Source: CAZYTO01 sp964650405
GTDB lineage: Bacteria > Acidobacteriota > Thermoanaerobaculia > Gp7-AA8
NCBI GenBank assembly: GCA_964650405.1
Contig: CAZYTO010000014.1
Span: 1 to 39,939, forward strand
Direction: 5' to 3'
DNA length: 39,939 nucleotides
The notes beneath the pieces were generated by a model. That model made no database searches. It had not been told where the DNA came from and saw only the letters and a program-made list of their open reading frames with translations. The position numbers and the translations under genes are program-made. Below, piece after piece: positions 1 through 8,784 of this stretch. How positions within the stretch are numbered: the stretch's first letter is position 1; the number at the start of each line of letters is the position of its first letter.

Positions 1-1
1 G

Positions 2-421
2 AGCGGTGTCTCCATCCATCTTCCCGCCGTGATCATGTGGACGGCCATCCACGAGCTGCCGAAGACGACGGAATCGCGGCCGGTGCTGTCCTCTGGGCGG
101 CGAATCGAGCCCTCCGGCGCGGAAGCGGCGGCCACCTTCGCCCGCATGATCGAGCAGCTTCGCGGCGCGCACGGAGTCGAACCGGAGACGCCGTTGCACT
201 ATCTGTTCTGCGAGCTGGTAAACGGCGTCTGGAGGCAGACCAGGACCTTCCGGCGCGAGCAGCCTGCCGAGGGGTTCACGGTCTCCGCCGCGGAAGACGC
301 GGCCCACGTCGAGCGCCTCTGTGCCGCCTACGCTGGCGGCGACGGTGAAACGCGCAAGCTCATCCGCACCCTGGCGGCGCTCAGCCTCAAGAAACAGAGC
401 GGATCCGGCGCGGAGATGTGA
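2..421 (+). CDS. Unrecognised protein, 5' end probably outside window
   Basis: The frame is open from the first bases of the window to a TGA at 419-421, so this is probably the C-terminal part of a longer protein. GTG at 29 and ATG at 35 are internal start candidates, but neither has a visible Shine-Dalgarno. The visible part is soluble, with an acidic helical middle (FARMIEQLRG), a Trp/Cys-containing stretch (YLFCELVNGVWRQ) and a basic tail. I do not recognise the family. It ends 57 bp before the PLP-decarboxylase gene on the same strand. Confidence 0.5.
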   Translation, partial: SGVSIHLPAVIMWTAIHELPKTTESRPVLSSGRRIEPSGAEAAATFARMIEQLRGAHGVEPETPLHYLFCELVNGVWRQTRTFRREQPAEGFTVSAAEDAAHVERLCAAYAGGDGETRKLIRTLAALSLKKQSGSGAEM

Positions 422-464
422 GGCTGGCCGCGCTCGCGGCCCACAGGACCCGGGGACTCGCACA

Positions 465-470
465 TACAAT
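465..470 (+). promoter_or_regulatory. Candidate -10 box (TACAAT) for the decarboxylase gene
   Basis: TACAAT ends 8 nt before the ATG at 479. That spacing would put the transcript start at or almost on the start codon, which suggests a leaderless or nearly leaderless mRNA. No good -35 box is visible. The same TACAAT-to-ATG arrangement occurs before the kinase gene at 24361. Confidence 0.35.
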
Positions 471-478
471 CCGGCCGC

Positions 479-1819
479 ATGCAGTTCGACGACTCCTTCC
501 GCCGCATCACCCACCAGCTCGTCGATCAGCTCTTCGATCACGTGCAGCAGATCGAAGGAAAGCCGGTCGTGGCCTGGCACTCGGCGGCCGATCTGCGCGA
601 GCGCCTCAAGCTGGTGCCCGGCCGCGGGGATGCGGCGGCACTCACGCAGCAGGTGCTCGATCATTCCATCCAGCTCCACCACCCGTCGTACATGGGCCAC
701 CAGGTGTGCCCGCCCGCCGCTCCGGCCGTGCTGGCGGACCTGCTCATCTCCACGCTGAACCAGTCCACGGCCGTCTTCGAGATGAGCCCGGCCGGGACGG
801 TCATCGAGAAGGAGATCGTCCGCTGGCTCTGCCAGACGGCCGGGTACCCGGCCACGAGCGAAGGCACGGCGGTATCCGGCGGATCGGCGGCTAACCTCAC
901 CGGTCTCATGGCGGCGCGCGCGCACTGGCTGGCGCGACCGGAGCGCGGGCGGCCGGTCATTCTCTGCTCCGACGATGCCCACTACTCCATCGCGCGCGCG
1001 GCGGCCATCATGGGCTTCCACGACCTGATCAAGATTCCTACGGACGCGAAGCACCGCATGGACGTGGCGGCGCTCGAGGCAACACTCCGCCGGCTCGATG
1101 CGCTGCCGCTGGCCATCGTGGCCACCTCCGGCTCGACCGCCACGGGCGCATTCGACAACCTGCGGGCCATTGCCGCACTGCGTGACCGCCATGGGACGTG
1201 GCTACACGTGGATGCCGCTCATGGCGCCTCCGTGCTGCTGAGCGAACGTCTGCGCCCGCTGGCCGCCGGTCTCGAGCTGGCGGACTCGTTCTCCTGGGAT
1301 CCGCACAAGATGCTCTGGATGCCGCTGTCCCTCGGCGCGATTCTCGTGCGCGACGGCGCGTGGCTGCGGCGGGCCTTCGACGCCGATGCGCCGTATCTCT
1401 TCGGCCCCGAGCGCGTCGGTGAGAACCTCGGGGAGATGACCATCCAGTGCTCGAAGCGCGCCGACGCCGTGAAGCTCTGGTTCACCCTGCAGCTTCTCGG
1501 CACGGAACAGCTGGCTGCCGCCCTGGAACGGGTGACCGACCTGACCCGGTATCTCTACGACCGCGTCGCCGCTTCGGACGACTTCGAGCCGATGCACGAG
1601 CCGGAGCTCAACATCTTCTGCTTCCGCCACCGGAGCGACGACGAATCGAACGGCGCGCTCCGCGAGCGCCTCATCCGCAGCGGCCGGGCCTGGATCACGT
1701 CTACAGTTCTGAAGGGCCGGCGCGTGCTGCGCGTGACGATGATCAATCCACGAACGGAAGAACGGCACATCGATCGGATGCTCGACGATCTGCGGCGACT
1801 GGCGACGGCCGATGCCTGA
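479..1819 (+). CDS. PLP-dependent group II decarboxylase (aromatic-L-amino-acid decarboxylase-like)
   Basis: 446-residue member of the pyridoxal-5'-phosphate group II decarboxylase family (DOPA, tryptophan or glutamate decarboxylase-like), which decarboxylates an amino acid to an amine in the cytoplasm. Visible family marks are the substrate/PLP stretch DDAHYS at 165-170, HVDAAHG at 243-249 (the Asp contacts the pyridine nitrogen) and SWDPHK at 272-277, with Lys277 the expected Schiff-base lysine. The N-terminal HHPSYMGH matches the motif of this superfamily. The length is normal. The substrate cannot be told from sequence; aromatic amino acids are the best guess. The gene overlaps trmJ by 8 bp, so the two are probably cotranscribed. 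ATG 479 is chosen because it gives the normal N-terminus. Confidence 0.88.
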   Translation: MQFDDSFRRITHQLVDQLFDHVQQIEGKPVVAWHSAADLRERLKLVPGRGDAAALTQQVLDHSIQLHHPSYMGHQVCPPAAPAVLADLLISTLNQSTAVFEMSPAGTVIEKEIVRWLCQTAGYPATSEGTAVSGGSAANLTGLMAARAHWLARPERGRPVILCSDDAHYSIARAAAIMGFHDLIKIPTDAKHRMDVAALEATLRRLDALPLAIVATSGSTATGAFDNLRAIAALRDRHGTWLHVDAAHGASVLLSERLRPLAAGLELADSFSWDPHKMLWMPLSLGAILVRDGAWLRRAFDADAPYLFGPERVGENLGEMTIQCSKRADAVKLWFTLQLLGTEQLAAALERVTDLTRYLYDRVAASDDFEPMHEPELNIFCFRHRSDDESNGALRERLIRSGRAWITSTVLKGRRVLRVTMINPRTEERHIDRMLDDLRRLATADA

Positions 1820-2519
1820 CCTGCGCATCGTTCTCGTCGAGCCGCGCGAAGCGGGCAATGTCGGCGCCGCGGCACGGGTCATGATGAACTTCGGGTTCGG
1901 CGAGCTTTGGATCGCCGGGGAGCATCCTCAGCTCCTGCCGACGGCCGGGTGGTGGGCCAGCGGTGCCAACGACGTCCTAGCCGGCGCGCGGTTCACGAGC
2001 ACCCTGAAGGACGCCCTCGGCGACACTCACGTCACGGTGGCCACGACCTCCTCACGCGGGCGGACGACGCCGGTCGACGACACGCCGGAGACCCTGGCCG
2101 CCTTCTTTGCGTCGCTCGCAAACGGCCAGACGCTGGCCCTCGTCTTCGGCCGCGAGGACAGCGGGCTTACCCGCGAAGAGCTCGCGCAATGCCAGCGAAC
2201 GGCCACGATCCCCACGAACGACGCCTTTCCCACCATGAATCTTGCCCAGTCTGTGGGCGTCTTCTGCTACGCGCTTTCGCACGTCACCCCCGCGCCGCGA
2301 CCGCGCGATCGCGCACCGGCCGCGCTCGTCGAGCGCCTCCATGAACGCGCCGCCGCCCTCCTGCTGGAAGTGGGCTTCCTCCACGAGAACAACCCGGAGC
2401 GCATTTACGACGATCTGCGCGCACTGGCCGGACGGGCCGACCTCGACGAGCGGGAAGTCACGATTCTGCTGGGGATCGTCCGCCAGATCGAATGGCGCCT
2501 CGCGCAATCAAAGGATTGA
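1812..2519 (+). CDS. trmJ: tRNA (cytidine/uridine-2'-O-)-methyltransferase TrmJ-type
   Basis: 235-residue SPOUT (SpoU/TrmH class) methyltransferase that uses S-adenosylmethionine to 2'-O-methylate RNA, by family position 32 of tRNA. All three SPOUT motifs are visible: motif 1 around residues 7-27 (VLVEPREAGNVGAAAR), motif 2 at 110-120 (LVFGREDSGLT) and motif 3 at about 133-148 (IPTNDAFPTMNLAQSV), which form the knotted SAM site. A C-terminal helical extension, as in TrmJ, follows. It starts inside the end of the decarboxylase gene (8-bp overlap). A heptamer array begins 9 bp after its stop. Confidence 0.87.
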   Translation: MPDLRIVLVEPREAGNVGAAARVMMNFGFGELWIAGEHPQLLPTAGWWASGANDVLAGARFTSTLKDALGDTHVTVATTSSRGRTTPVDDTPETLAAFFASLANGQTLALVFGREDSGLTREELAQCQRTATIPTNDAFPTMNLAQSVGVFCYALSHVTPAPRPRDRAPAALVERLHERAAALLLEVGFLHENNPERIYDDLRALAGRADLDEREVTILLGIVRQIEWRLAQSKD

Positions 2520-2528
2520 GGCGGTCGA

Positions 2529-2563
2529 CTGCGAACAGCGATCAGCGACCAGCGAGCAGCGAC
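2529..2563. repeat. Heptamer array, CAGCGAN family, 5 units
   Basis: Five heptamers in perfect 7-nt register: CTGCGAA, CAGCGAT, CAGCGAC, CAGCGAG, CAGCGAC. The array fills the gap between two convergent genes. It begins 9 bp after the trmJ stop and ends exactly where the stop codon of the receiver gene begins (2564). Confidence 0.85.
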
Positions 2564-2992
2564 TCACTCGTGAACCGACACGCTCTCCGTGGCGTGACTG
2601 CGATTGAGGCAGTCGCTGATCATCTCGATGAACTTCTCGAGGTCGAAGGGCTTGAGGATCGAGTTGCAGACGGCGTCGGGAGGGATCTTCTCCACGCCGC
2701 GCTTGCCGGCGGCGGTGAAGACGATGATGTGGGGCCGGTTGTTCCCCTGGTCGGCCGTGATGCGGTCGATGAACTCGTAACCGTTGACCCGAGGCATCAT
2801 CAGGTCGAGGAGGATGAGGTCGAAGGAGCCGTTCTGCTTCACCTTCTCCAGTCCGACCGCGCCGTCCTCGGCAAGCTCGACCTCGAAGCGCATGCGGCGC
2901 AGGACGGCCTGGAGCAGCACGCGGATGGCCAGATCGTCATCGATGACGAGGATCTTGCGGCCGCTTCCGTCGAGTTTCGAAACCATGCTCAT
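2564..2992 (-). CDS. Single-domain response regulator (CheY-like receiver)
   Basis: 142-residue stand-alone receiver domain. Acidic pocket residues D18-D20 (IDDD), the phospho-acceptor D63 (LLDLMMP), the switch Thr93 (FTAA) and the conserved Lys114 (LKPF) are all present, so it should be phosphorylatable. It has no DNA-binding or enzymatic output domain, so it probably works as a phosphorelay intermediate or through protein contact. No histidine kinase lies nearby. The N-terminus offers two ATGs (codons 1 and 3). It is transcribed away from the 3072 gene and converges on trmJ. Confidence 0.9.
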   Translation of the reverse strand: MSMVSKLDGSGRKILVIDDDLAIRVLLQAVLRRMRFEVELAEDGAVGLEKVKQNGSFDLILLDLMMPRVNGYEFIDRITADQGNNRPHIIVFTAAGKRGVEKIPPDAVCNSILKPFDLEKFIEMISDCLNRSHATESVSVHE

Positions 2993-3071
2993 CGTTTTCG
3001 CGGGCTGTAAAAGCTCAATGCGATTTGCATACCGAACTGAGCCTCCTCATCGCCCGCTTTCAGAGTAAGGT

Positions 3072-3584
3072 ATGCGGCCCGTGCAGGCAATCTCGGATCA
3101 CACCCGCCCCTTCCCGTTCCGGCCCTGGGTACGGCGTGCCGGTCTGTCCATCGTCCTCGTCGCGGCAGGGGTCACGGCGGCCATTCTGGCCACCCTGGCC
3201 CTCACTCCCGCGGCCCGTTTCGGCTGGATGGGAGAGCGGTTCGTCTGGGTGTACGTCGGCACGCTCTGGCTGGGCGGGCTGAAGGTTTTCACCGGCACGC
3301 TCCGGCCCGTAGCCGAGCTGGACGGCCGGCGCATCGTGCTCCGGCCCCTGCATCAGTTCGGCTCGAAGGTCGTCGATTGGGACAAGCTGATGGGCACGGA
3401 GCAGATGATCGGCGGCGACCGCCTCATCGTCTACTACGAGACGGCGCGCGGCATGCGCTTCGTGGCCATGAACCTGAATCTCGTCAAGGGCCGGCGCGAC
3501 TTCCTGACCCTGCTCGACGCCCGCCTCCTGGCCATGGGCTTCCGGGAGCGCGTTGTCGAGCGTTCCCGGTACCTCAGCCGATAA
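3072..3584 (+). CDS. Small membrane protein with two TM helices and a soluble C-terminal domain
   Basis: 170-residue protein. Two hydrophobic segments (about residues 22-44 and 56-74) are followed by a soluble domain with alternating beta character (ELDGRRIVLRPL, DRLIVYYET, GMRFVAMNL). The pattern of two helices plus a small beta domain resembles bacterial PH-like membrane proteins, but I cannot assign a family with confidence. The start ATG is preceded by AGTAAGG. It ends 11 bp before ligA, so cotranscription is likely. Confidence 0.6.
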   Translation: MRPVQAISDHTRPFPFRPWVRRAGLSIVLVAAGVTAAILATLALTPAARFGWMGERFVWVYVGTLWLGGLKVFTGTLRPVAELDGRRIVLRPLHQFGSKVVDWDKLMGTEQMIGGDRLIVYYETARGMRFVAMNLNLVKGRRDFLTLLDARLLAMGFRERVVERSRYLSR

Positions 3585-3595
3585 ACTTCGCCTTC

Positions 3596-5584
3596 ATGAC
3601 TCCGAAGAAGGAAATCGAACAACTCCGCCGCGAGCTGGAACGGCACAATCGCCTCTACTATCTCGACGCCGCCCCGGAGATCAGCGACTACGAGTTCGAC
3701 CAACTGATGCGCCGGCTGCAGGAGCTGGAGGCGGCCCATCCCGAGCTGGATGATCCGAATTCTCCCTCCCGCCGCGTGGGCGGTGCGCCGGTCGAGGGAG
3801 ACTTCGTCTCCGTCATCCACGATCCGCCCATGCTGTCGATCGACAACTGCTACTCGAAAGAGGAGCTGCGCGAGTGGCACGAGCGGGTGAAGAAGGGCCT
3901 GGGCTTCGACGACATCGAGTACGAGGCCGAGCTGAAGATCGACGGCGTCTCCATCGACCTCCTGTACGAGAACGGCGAGCTCACCCGCGGGGCCACCCGC
4001 GGCGACGGCGTTCGCGGCGACGACGTGACCGTCAACGTCCGCACCGTTCGGGCCCTCCCGCTGAAGATCGACCGGAAGTACAAGCGCCTCGAGGTCCGCG
4101 GCGAGATCTACATCTCCAAGACCGACTTCGTGAAGCTCAACCAGGAGATCGAGGAAGCGGGCCTGCCGGCGCTGGCCAACCCGCGCAACGCCGCCGCCGG
4201 CTCGCTGCGCCAGAAGGATCCGAAGCTCGTCGCCAGGCGCCGACTCAGCGCGTTCGTCTACCACGTCGTGGCCGTCGACGGCACCCAGGTCAGCTCGCAG
4301 AGCGAGGCCTACGCCATCCTCGACAAGCTCGGCTTTCCCCTCAATCCGCAGCGCGGCGTCTTTCACTCGATCGAGGAGGTCGAGGCGTTCATCGAACAGG
4401 GCCAGGAGCACCGCCACGACCTCGGCTTCGACATCGACGGCATCGTCGTCAAGGTAAACCGCCGCGAGCAGCAACTGGAGCTCGGGGCGACGTCGAAGGC
4501 CCCGCGCTGGGCCGTGGCCTACAAGTACCCGCCCGAGGCTGCACAGACGGTGGTACGGGCCATCAACCTCTACGTGGGGCGCACGGGGACGGTGACGCCG
4601 GTGGCGTCCTTCGACGCCGTGCCGCTCGGCGGGACGAAGGTTGTGAACGCGTCGCTGCACAACTTCGACGAACTGGCTCGCAAGGACGTCCGGATCGGCG
4701 ACACGATCGTCGTGGAAAAGGGCGGCGACATCATTCCGAAAGTCGTCGACGTGCTCAAGGAGAAGCGTCCCGCCGGCGCGACGGCGTTCGAGCCGCCCAC
4801 GGCGTGTCCGGTGTGCGGCCAGCCTGTGCACCGTTTCGAGGGCGAGGTGGCGCTGCGATGCATCAACCAGGGCTGTCCCGCCATCGTGCTGGGATCGATC
4901 ACCCACTTCGGCTCGCGGAAGGCCATGGACATCGAAGGCCTCGGCGAGAAGCGCGTCGACCAGATGCTGAAGGAAGGGCTCCTGACCGACTATGCGTCCA
5001 TCTACGATCTCGACGTCGAGCGCGTGGCGGCGCTCGACCGGATGGGGGAGCTCTCCGCGAAGAATCTCATCGACCAGATCGACCGGTCGAAGACGGCCGC
5101 CCTGTCGAGCTTCATCTTCGCCATCGGCATCCGCATGGTCGGCGAGCGCGCCGCGAAGCTGCTGGCCGACCGCTTCCAGTCGATCGACGCCCTGATGGAC
5201 GCCACGACGGAGGAACTGGTGGAAGTCGCCGAGATCGGTCCGAAGGTCGCCGACGCGATCACGTTCTACTTCTCCGTTCCCGCCAACCGGGAGCGCATGG
5301 CCCGCATGCAGCGCCTTGGCGTCAAGCCGACGCACGTCGCCACCGCCACCGGAACGGCCCTGGCCGGGAAGACCGTAGTCGTGACCGGAACGCTCAACCG
5401 TTTCTCCCGTGATGAGATCCACAAGATCATCGAGCGCGAGGGAGGGAAGGCTGCCGGGTCCGTGTCGTCGAAGACGTCCTATCTCGTGGCCGGCGAGGCC
5501 GCCGGGTCGAAGCTGGAGAAGGCCAGGTCCCTCGGAGTCGCCGTTCTGACGGAAGACGAGTTCCTGGCGCTGGTGAATGCTTGA
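3596..5584 (+). CDS. ligA: NAD+-dependent DNA ligase LigA
   Basis: 662-residue NAD+-dependent DNA ligase, which seals nicks during replication and repair. Domain order is complete: Ia domain at the N-terminus (YYLDAAPEISDYEFDQL), adenylation domain with the KIDG nucleophile Lys114, OB fold, Cys4 zinc finger (C404, C407, C422, C427), helix-hairpin-helix repeats at about 430-580, and a BRCT domain from about 585 (GKTVVVTGTL). The frame is open further upstream, but ATG 3596 gives the canonical N-terminus and lies just after the preceding gene. The stop TGA overlaps the TTG start of the glycosyltransferase gene (TTGA). Confidence 0.97.
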   Translation: MTPKKEIEQLRRELERHNRLYYLDAAPEISDYEFDQLMRRLQELEAAHPELDDPNSPSRRVGGAPVEGDFVSVIHDPPMLSIDNCYSKEELREWHERVKKGLGFDDIEYEAELKIDGVSIDLLYENGELTRGATRGDGVRGDDVTVNVRTVRALPLKIDRKYKRLEVRGEIYISKTDFVKLNQEIEEAGLPALANPRNAAAGSLRQKDPKLVARRRLSAFVYHVVAVDGTQVSSQSEAYAILDKLGFPLNPQRGVFHSIEEVEAFIEQGQEHRHDLGFDIDGIVVKVNRREQQLELGATSKAPRWAVAYKYPPEAAQTVVRAINLYVGRTGTVTPVASFDAVPLGGTKVVNASLHNFDELARKDVRIGDTIVVEKGGDIIPKVVDVLKEKRPAGATAFEPPTACPVCGQPVHRFEGEVALRCINQGCPAIVLGSITHFGSRKAMDIEGLGEKRVDQMLKEGLLTDYASIYDLDVERVAALDRMGELSAKNLIDQIDRSKTAALSSFIFAIGIRMVGERAAKLLADRFQSIDALMDATTEELVEVAEIGPKVADAITFYFSVPANRERMARMQRLGVKPTHVATATGTALAGKTVVVTGTLNRFSRDEIHKIIEREGGKAAGSVSSKTSYLVAGEAAGSKLEKARSLGVAVLTEDEFLALVNA

Positions 5585-6945
5585 TCGGCGAGCGGGGGAC
5601 GGCGAGCGGCGAGCGGAGCGAGAGAGGGTTTCCGTTCGCCGCCCGCTGCCTCCTGCTCGCCACGGTTGCCGCGATCCAGCTCTGGCTCGCGCACCGCTAC
5701 TTCGGCTTTCTCACCGGGGACGAACTGGAGGTGCTGGAGGAGGCCTTTCACCGCGCGAGGCACCTGCCGTTCCAGCCGTGGGAGGTGCGCAATCTCTTCG
5801 TGCCGGACGTCGTGGTCGCGCCGGTGGTCTGGCTGGCCACGAAGATCGGCATCCGCGACGTCTTTCACATCATCGAGCTGACGTCCCTGCCCTTCATCGC
5901 GCTCACGGCCTTGACGGTGGTGCTGGTGCGCCGTCTCGCTCTGCAGTGGAGCGATGGCGACGAGCGCGCGGCAAGCATCGCCATGCTTCTCTTCGCGCTG
6001 CACTGGATCCCCCTCGGCTTCGGCGCGACGACCTACCCGCGTACGCTGGCCATGGCTTGTGTCGTCGCCGCGGCGGTGGTCGTCAGACGGATGCCGCTCC
6101 TCGCGGGCGTGTTCCTCGGCGTGGCATTCGCGGACCGGTTCAGCGAGCTCGTCTTCCTCGTGCCTCTCCTCATCGCGGCGCGGCGGGAGTGGTGGCGCGT
6201 GGCCGCCGGAACACTCCTGGCGGCGAGCATCACCGTCGGGCTCTACGACTGGCTGACCTGGGGCTCGCCCTTTCGCAGCTTCGTCAACTTCGCCCACCTC
6301 ACGCTCGTCGAGCCCGACTTTGCATCACGCGTGAAGTACCAGTCCCCGCTCTGGTACCTGACGAACTTCTTCCGCTGGCTCGCGCCGACGCTCCTCCCCT
6401 TGCTGTGGATCGCGCGCCGCCGCACGCCCTGGCTCTTCATCCTCGTGCCACTCGTCGCCTTGTCGGTGGTCAGGCACAAGGAGCTGCGCTACGTGCAGTC
6501 GATGATCCCCTTCATCGCCGTCGCGGCCGGCATCGGTGCGTCGCTGTTTTGGCGCGAGCGCCGCGCCCTCGCCGTCGCACTCGTGGCAGTCTCGATCGTC
6601 TGGAACCTGGCAGGCCTCGGCACCTTCGCGCACAAGTCACAACCGGCCGTCCTGGCCGCCCGGTGGATCGCCACCCAGCCCGTGCGCCGCCTCGTGACGC
6701 AGCAGCTCTGGGCCTACGGCGACCGCCTGTATCTCGGCACGAAGATCGACCTCACCGACATCGGCAGCCCGCCGCAGAACGCCGCCCGCGAGCTGGCCCG
6801 CGCCGATGCCGCCGCGCTGTGGGAGACCGACCTCGACCACCGCGAGCTCACCGACGCGCTGGCGTCGAATGGCTTCCACGCGGTAAGAACGTTTCGCGAC
6901 GGTCCAGCGCGGCCAGTGGTGGTATTCCGCCGCGGAAGCGAATGA
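5581..6945 (+). CDS. Polytopic membrane glycosyltransferase, GT22/ALG9-like
   Basis: 454-residue integral membrane protein with about nine hydrophobic segments. Two sites recall the GT-C fold lipid-linked mannosyltransferases of family GT22 (ALG9/PIG-B type): an acidic GDE at 46-48 in the first external loop, and HKELRY at 299-304, which matches the HKE-x-R-[FY] signature. It may therefore transfer a sugar from a polyprenyl-phosphate donor to a glycan at the membrane; donor and acceptor are unknown. The only start giving the full first helix is TTG 5581, overlapping the ligA stop. The first 12 or so residues (GERGTASGERSERG) are encoded by a heptamer array, so the N-terminus may have been recruited from repeat DNA. 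Confidence 0.62.
   Translation: MIGERGTASGERSERGFPFAARCLLLATVAAIQLWLAHRYFGFLTGDELEVLEEAFHRARHLPFQPWEVRNLFVPDVVVAPVVWLATKIGIRDVFHIIELTSLPFIALTALTVVLVRRLALQWSDGDERAASIAMLLFALHWIPLGFGATTYPRTLAMACVVAAAVVVRRMPLLAGVFLGVAFADRFSELVFLVPLLIAARREWWRVAAGTLLAASITVGLYDWLTWGSPFRSFVNFAHLTLVEPDFASRVKYQSPLWYLTNFFRWLAPTLLPLLWIARRRTPWLFILVPLVALSVVRHKELRYVQSMIPFIAVAAGIGASLFWRERRALAVALVAVSIVWNLAGLGTFAHKSQPAVLAARWIATQPVRRLVTQQLWAYGDRLYLGTKIDLTDIGSPPQNAARELARADAAALWETDLDHRELTDALASNGFHAVRTFRDGPARPVVVFRRGSE
5583..5617. repeat. Heptamer array, GCGAGCG family, 5 units
   Basis: Five heptamers in register (GATCGGC, GAGCGGG, GGACGGC, GAGCGGC, GAGCGGA) begin inside the ligA stop codon. They are read as the N-terminus of the glycosyltransferase. 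The same repeat family occurs in the kinase linker (25624-25749) and at 23085-23133. Confidence 0.75.
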
Positions 6946-6994
6946 CCGCGAACAGCGAACAGCGAAAAGCGACCAACGAAAAGCAATCAGCGAA
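6946..6994. repeat. Heptamer array, CAGCGAN family, 7 units
   Basis: Seven heptamers in perfect register (CCGCGAA, CAGCGAA twice, AAGCGAC, CAACGAA, AAGCAAT, CAGCGAA). They start on the base after the glycosyltransferase stop and run over the stop codon of the convergent permease gene (6987-6989), so the array supplies that stop. Confidence 0.85.
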
Positions 6995-7808
6995 CCCGGT
7001 ACTTCGGATCGAGCGCATCAATGAGGCCGTCGCCGAGGAAGTTGAGGCCCATCACGGCCAGCATGATGGCGGCGCCGGGGAAGTAGGCGAGGTGATTGGC
7101 TTCGCCGAGGTAGCGGCGGCCGGAGGTCAGCATCGCGCCCCAGGACGGCGTCGGCGGCTGCACGCCGAGGCCGAGGAACGACAGCGCGGCCTCGGAGAGG
7201 ATCGCGCCGGCCAGGCCGAGCGTGGCCATGACGATCACCGGGTTGATCACGTTCGGCAGGACGTGGCGCAGGATCACCCGCGGCGACTTCGCGCCGAGGG
7301 CTTTCGCGGCCGTCACGTACTCCATCTCCCGAACCTTGAGCACTTGCCCGCGCACGAGCCGTGCGTAACCGACCCAGCCGATCGTTGCCAGGGCGATGAC
7401 GACGTTGTTCAGGCTCGGCCCGAGCACGGCCACCATGGCGATGGCCAGCAGGATGCCGGGGAAGGCCAGGAGGATGTCGGTGATGCGCATGATCAGCGTG
7501 TCGAGGCCGCCGCCGAAATAGCCGCTCACGGCGCCGAGCGCGACGCCGATCACCGAGGCCAGGATGACGACGCTGAACCCGACGCGCAGCGACACGCGCG
7601 CTCCCCACACGATGCGGGAGAGCACGTCGCGTCCGAGGTCGTCGAGGCCGAGCAGGTGCTCCTTCGAAGGCCCCTCCAGCCGGCGCGACGTGTCCTGTGC
7701 GTTCGGATCGAACGGCGAGAGCAGCGGCGCCGCCACGGCCACCAGCACCAGCGCGATGGTCAGGACCGCGCCGGAGGTGAAGGCGAAATTGCGGAGCAGG
7801 CGATTCAC
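6987..7808 (-). CDS. ABC transporter permease, DppC/OppC family
   Basis: 273-residue inner-membrane permease of the peptide/nickel ABC import family. Visible marks are the DppC-type N-terminus (LSPFDPNAQDTSRR, then HLLGLDDLGRDVLSR), about six membrane helices, and the EAA loop that docks the ATPase (AAKALGAKSPRVILRHVLPN) followed by EAALSFLGLGV. GTG 7808 is chosen because it overlaps the upstream permease stop by 4 bp and gives the usual short cytoplasmic tail. Solute-binding protein and ATPase genes are not in the window, so the substrate (peptide, nickel or other) cannot be named. Confidence 0.88.
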   Translation of the reverse strand: MNRLLRNFAFTSGAVLTIALVLVAVAAPLLSPFDPNAQDTSRRLEGPSKEHLLGLDDLGRDVLSRIVWGARVSLRVGFSVVILASVIGVALGAVSGYFGGGLDTLIMRITDILLAFPGILLAIAMVAVLGPSLNNVVIALATIGWVGYARLVRGQVLKVREMEYVTAAKALGAKSPRVILRHVLPNVINPVIVMATLGLAGAILSEAALSFLGLGVQPPTPSWGAMLTSGRRYLGEANHLAYFPGAAIMLAVMGLNFLGDGLIDALDPKYRVR

Positions 7809-8728
7809 GTCAGTTTCACCCGCGGATCGACGACGCCGTACATCAGGTCGGAGATGAAGTTCACGAGGATGTAGGTCAGGGCGATGACCAGGATCGACGC
7901 CTGGACCTGCGGATAGTCGCGCATGGAGATCGACTGAAGCAGCAGCCGCCCCAGGCCGGGCCACGAGAAGATCTGTTCGGTGATGATGGCGCCGGTGAGG
8001 AGCGATCCGAACTGCAGTGCCAGGACGGTGATGACGGGGATGAGGGCGTTCTTCAGGGCGTGCCGGAAGATGGCCGTGGGGCGCGTCACTCCCTTGGCGA
8101 TGGCCGTGGTCACGTAGAGCTGCGTCAGCTCTTCCGCGAGCGAGACGCGGATCATCCGGGTTAGGATCGCCGCCAGGGCCAGTCCCATGGTCAGGGAAGG
8201 GAGCACCAGCGAGCGCAGCCCGTCGTCGCGTCCGGAGACGGGAAACCAGGTGTGATTGATGGCGAAGGCGATGATGAGCAGCGGTCCGAACCAGAAGCTG
8301 GGCATCGACACGCCGATCAGGGCGAAGAGGCGCGCGACGTTGTCGATCCAGGAGTTGCGGTAGATCGCGGAGATCACGCCGAGCGGGAAGGCCACGAGGA
8401 GGGCGATGAACATCGCGCCGAAAGCGAGCTCCATCGTGGCCGGATAGCGCTGCCGGATCTGTGTCGTCACGGCCTCATTCGTCTGGAACGAGCGGCCCAG
8501 GTCGCCGTGCGCCACCCGGCCCAGGTACGTCACGTACTGCGTCCAGAGAGGCTTGTCGAGTCCGAGCGCCTTCCGCACCGCCACCACGTCCTCCGGCCGC
8601 GCGTTCTCGCCGGCGATCTGCACCGCCGGATCGCCCGGGATGAGGTGGATGAGAGAAAAGACCAGCGTCAGGATCCCGAAGGTAATCGGGATCATCTGCA
8701 GGATGCGGCGAATGATGTACTGGGCCAT
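7805..8728 (-). CDS. ABC transporter permease, DppB/OppB family
   Basis: 307-residue inner-membrane permease, partner of the DppC-type protein encoded 4 bp into its end. It has the characteristic start (YIIRRILQMIPITFGI), the HLIPGDPA motif after the first helix, and the EAA loop (TTAIAKGVTRPTAIFRHALKN). ATG 8728 is preceded by a good ribosome-binding site (GAGAGGAA) and is preferred over longer open frames that run into repeat DNA. The pair should form a heterodimeric channel. Confidence 0.9.
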   Translation of the reverse strand: MAQYIIRRILQMIPITFGILTLVFSLIHLIPGDPAVQIAGENARPEDVVAVRKALGLDKPLWTQYVTYLGRVAHGDLGRSFQTNEAVTTQIRQRYPATMELAFGAMFIALLVAFPLGVISAIYRNSWIDNVARLFALIGVSMPSFWFGPLLIIAFAINHTWFPVSGRDDGLRSLVLPSLTMGLALAAILTRMIRVSLAEELTQLYVTTAIAKGVTRPTAIFRHALKNALIPVITVLALQFGSLLTGAIITEQIFSWPGLGRLLLQSISMRDYPQVQASILVIALTYILVNFISDLMYGVVDPRVKLT

Positions 8729-8784
8729 TTCCTCTCGGGCGGATCCGTCGCGCTCAACTGTGCTCAACGGTTTTGCAAACGATA

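Noticed and set aside
3434..5422. A 662-residue open frame antisense to ligA
   Set aside because: Its composition is typical of antisense frames in high-GC genes (Val, Asp, Arg, His-rich) with no family resemblance, while ligA on the other strand is certain.
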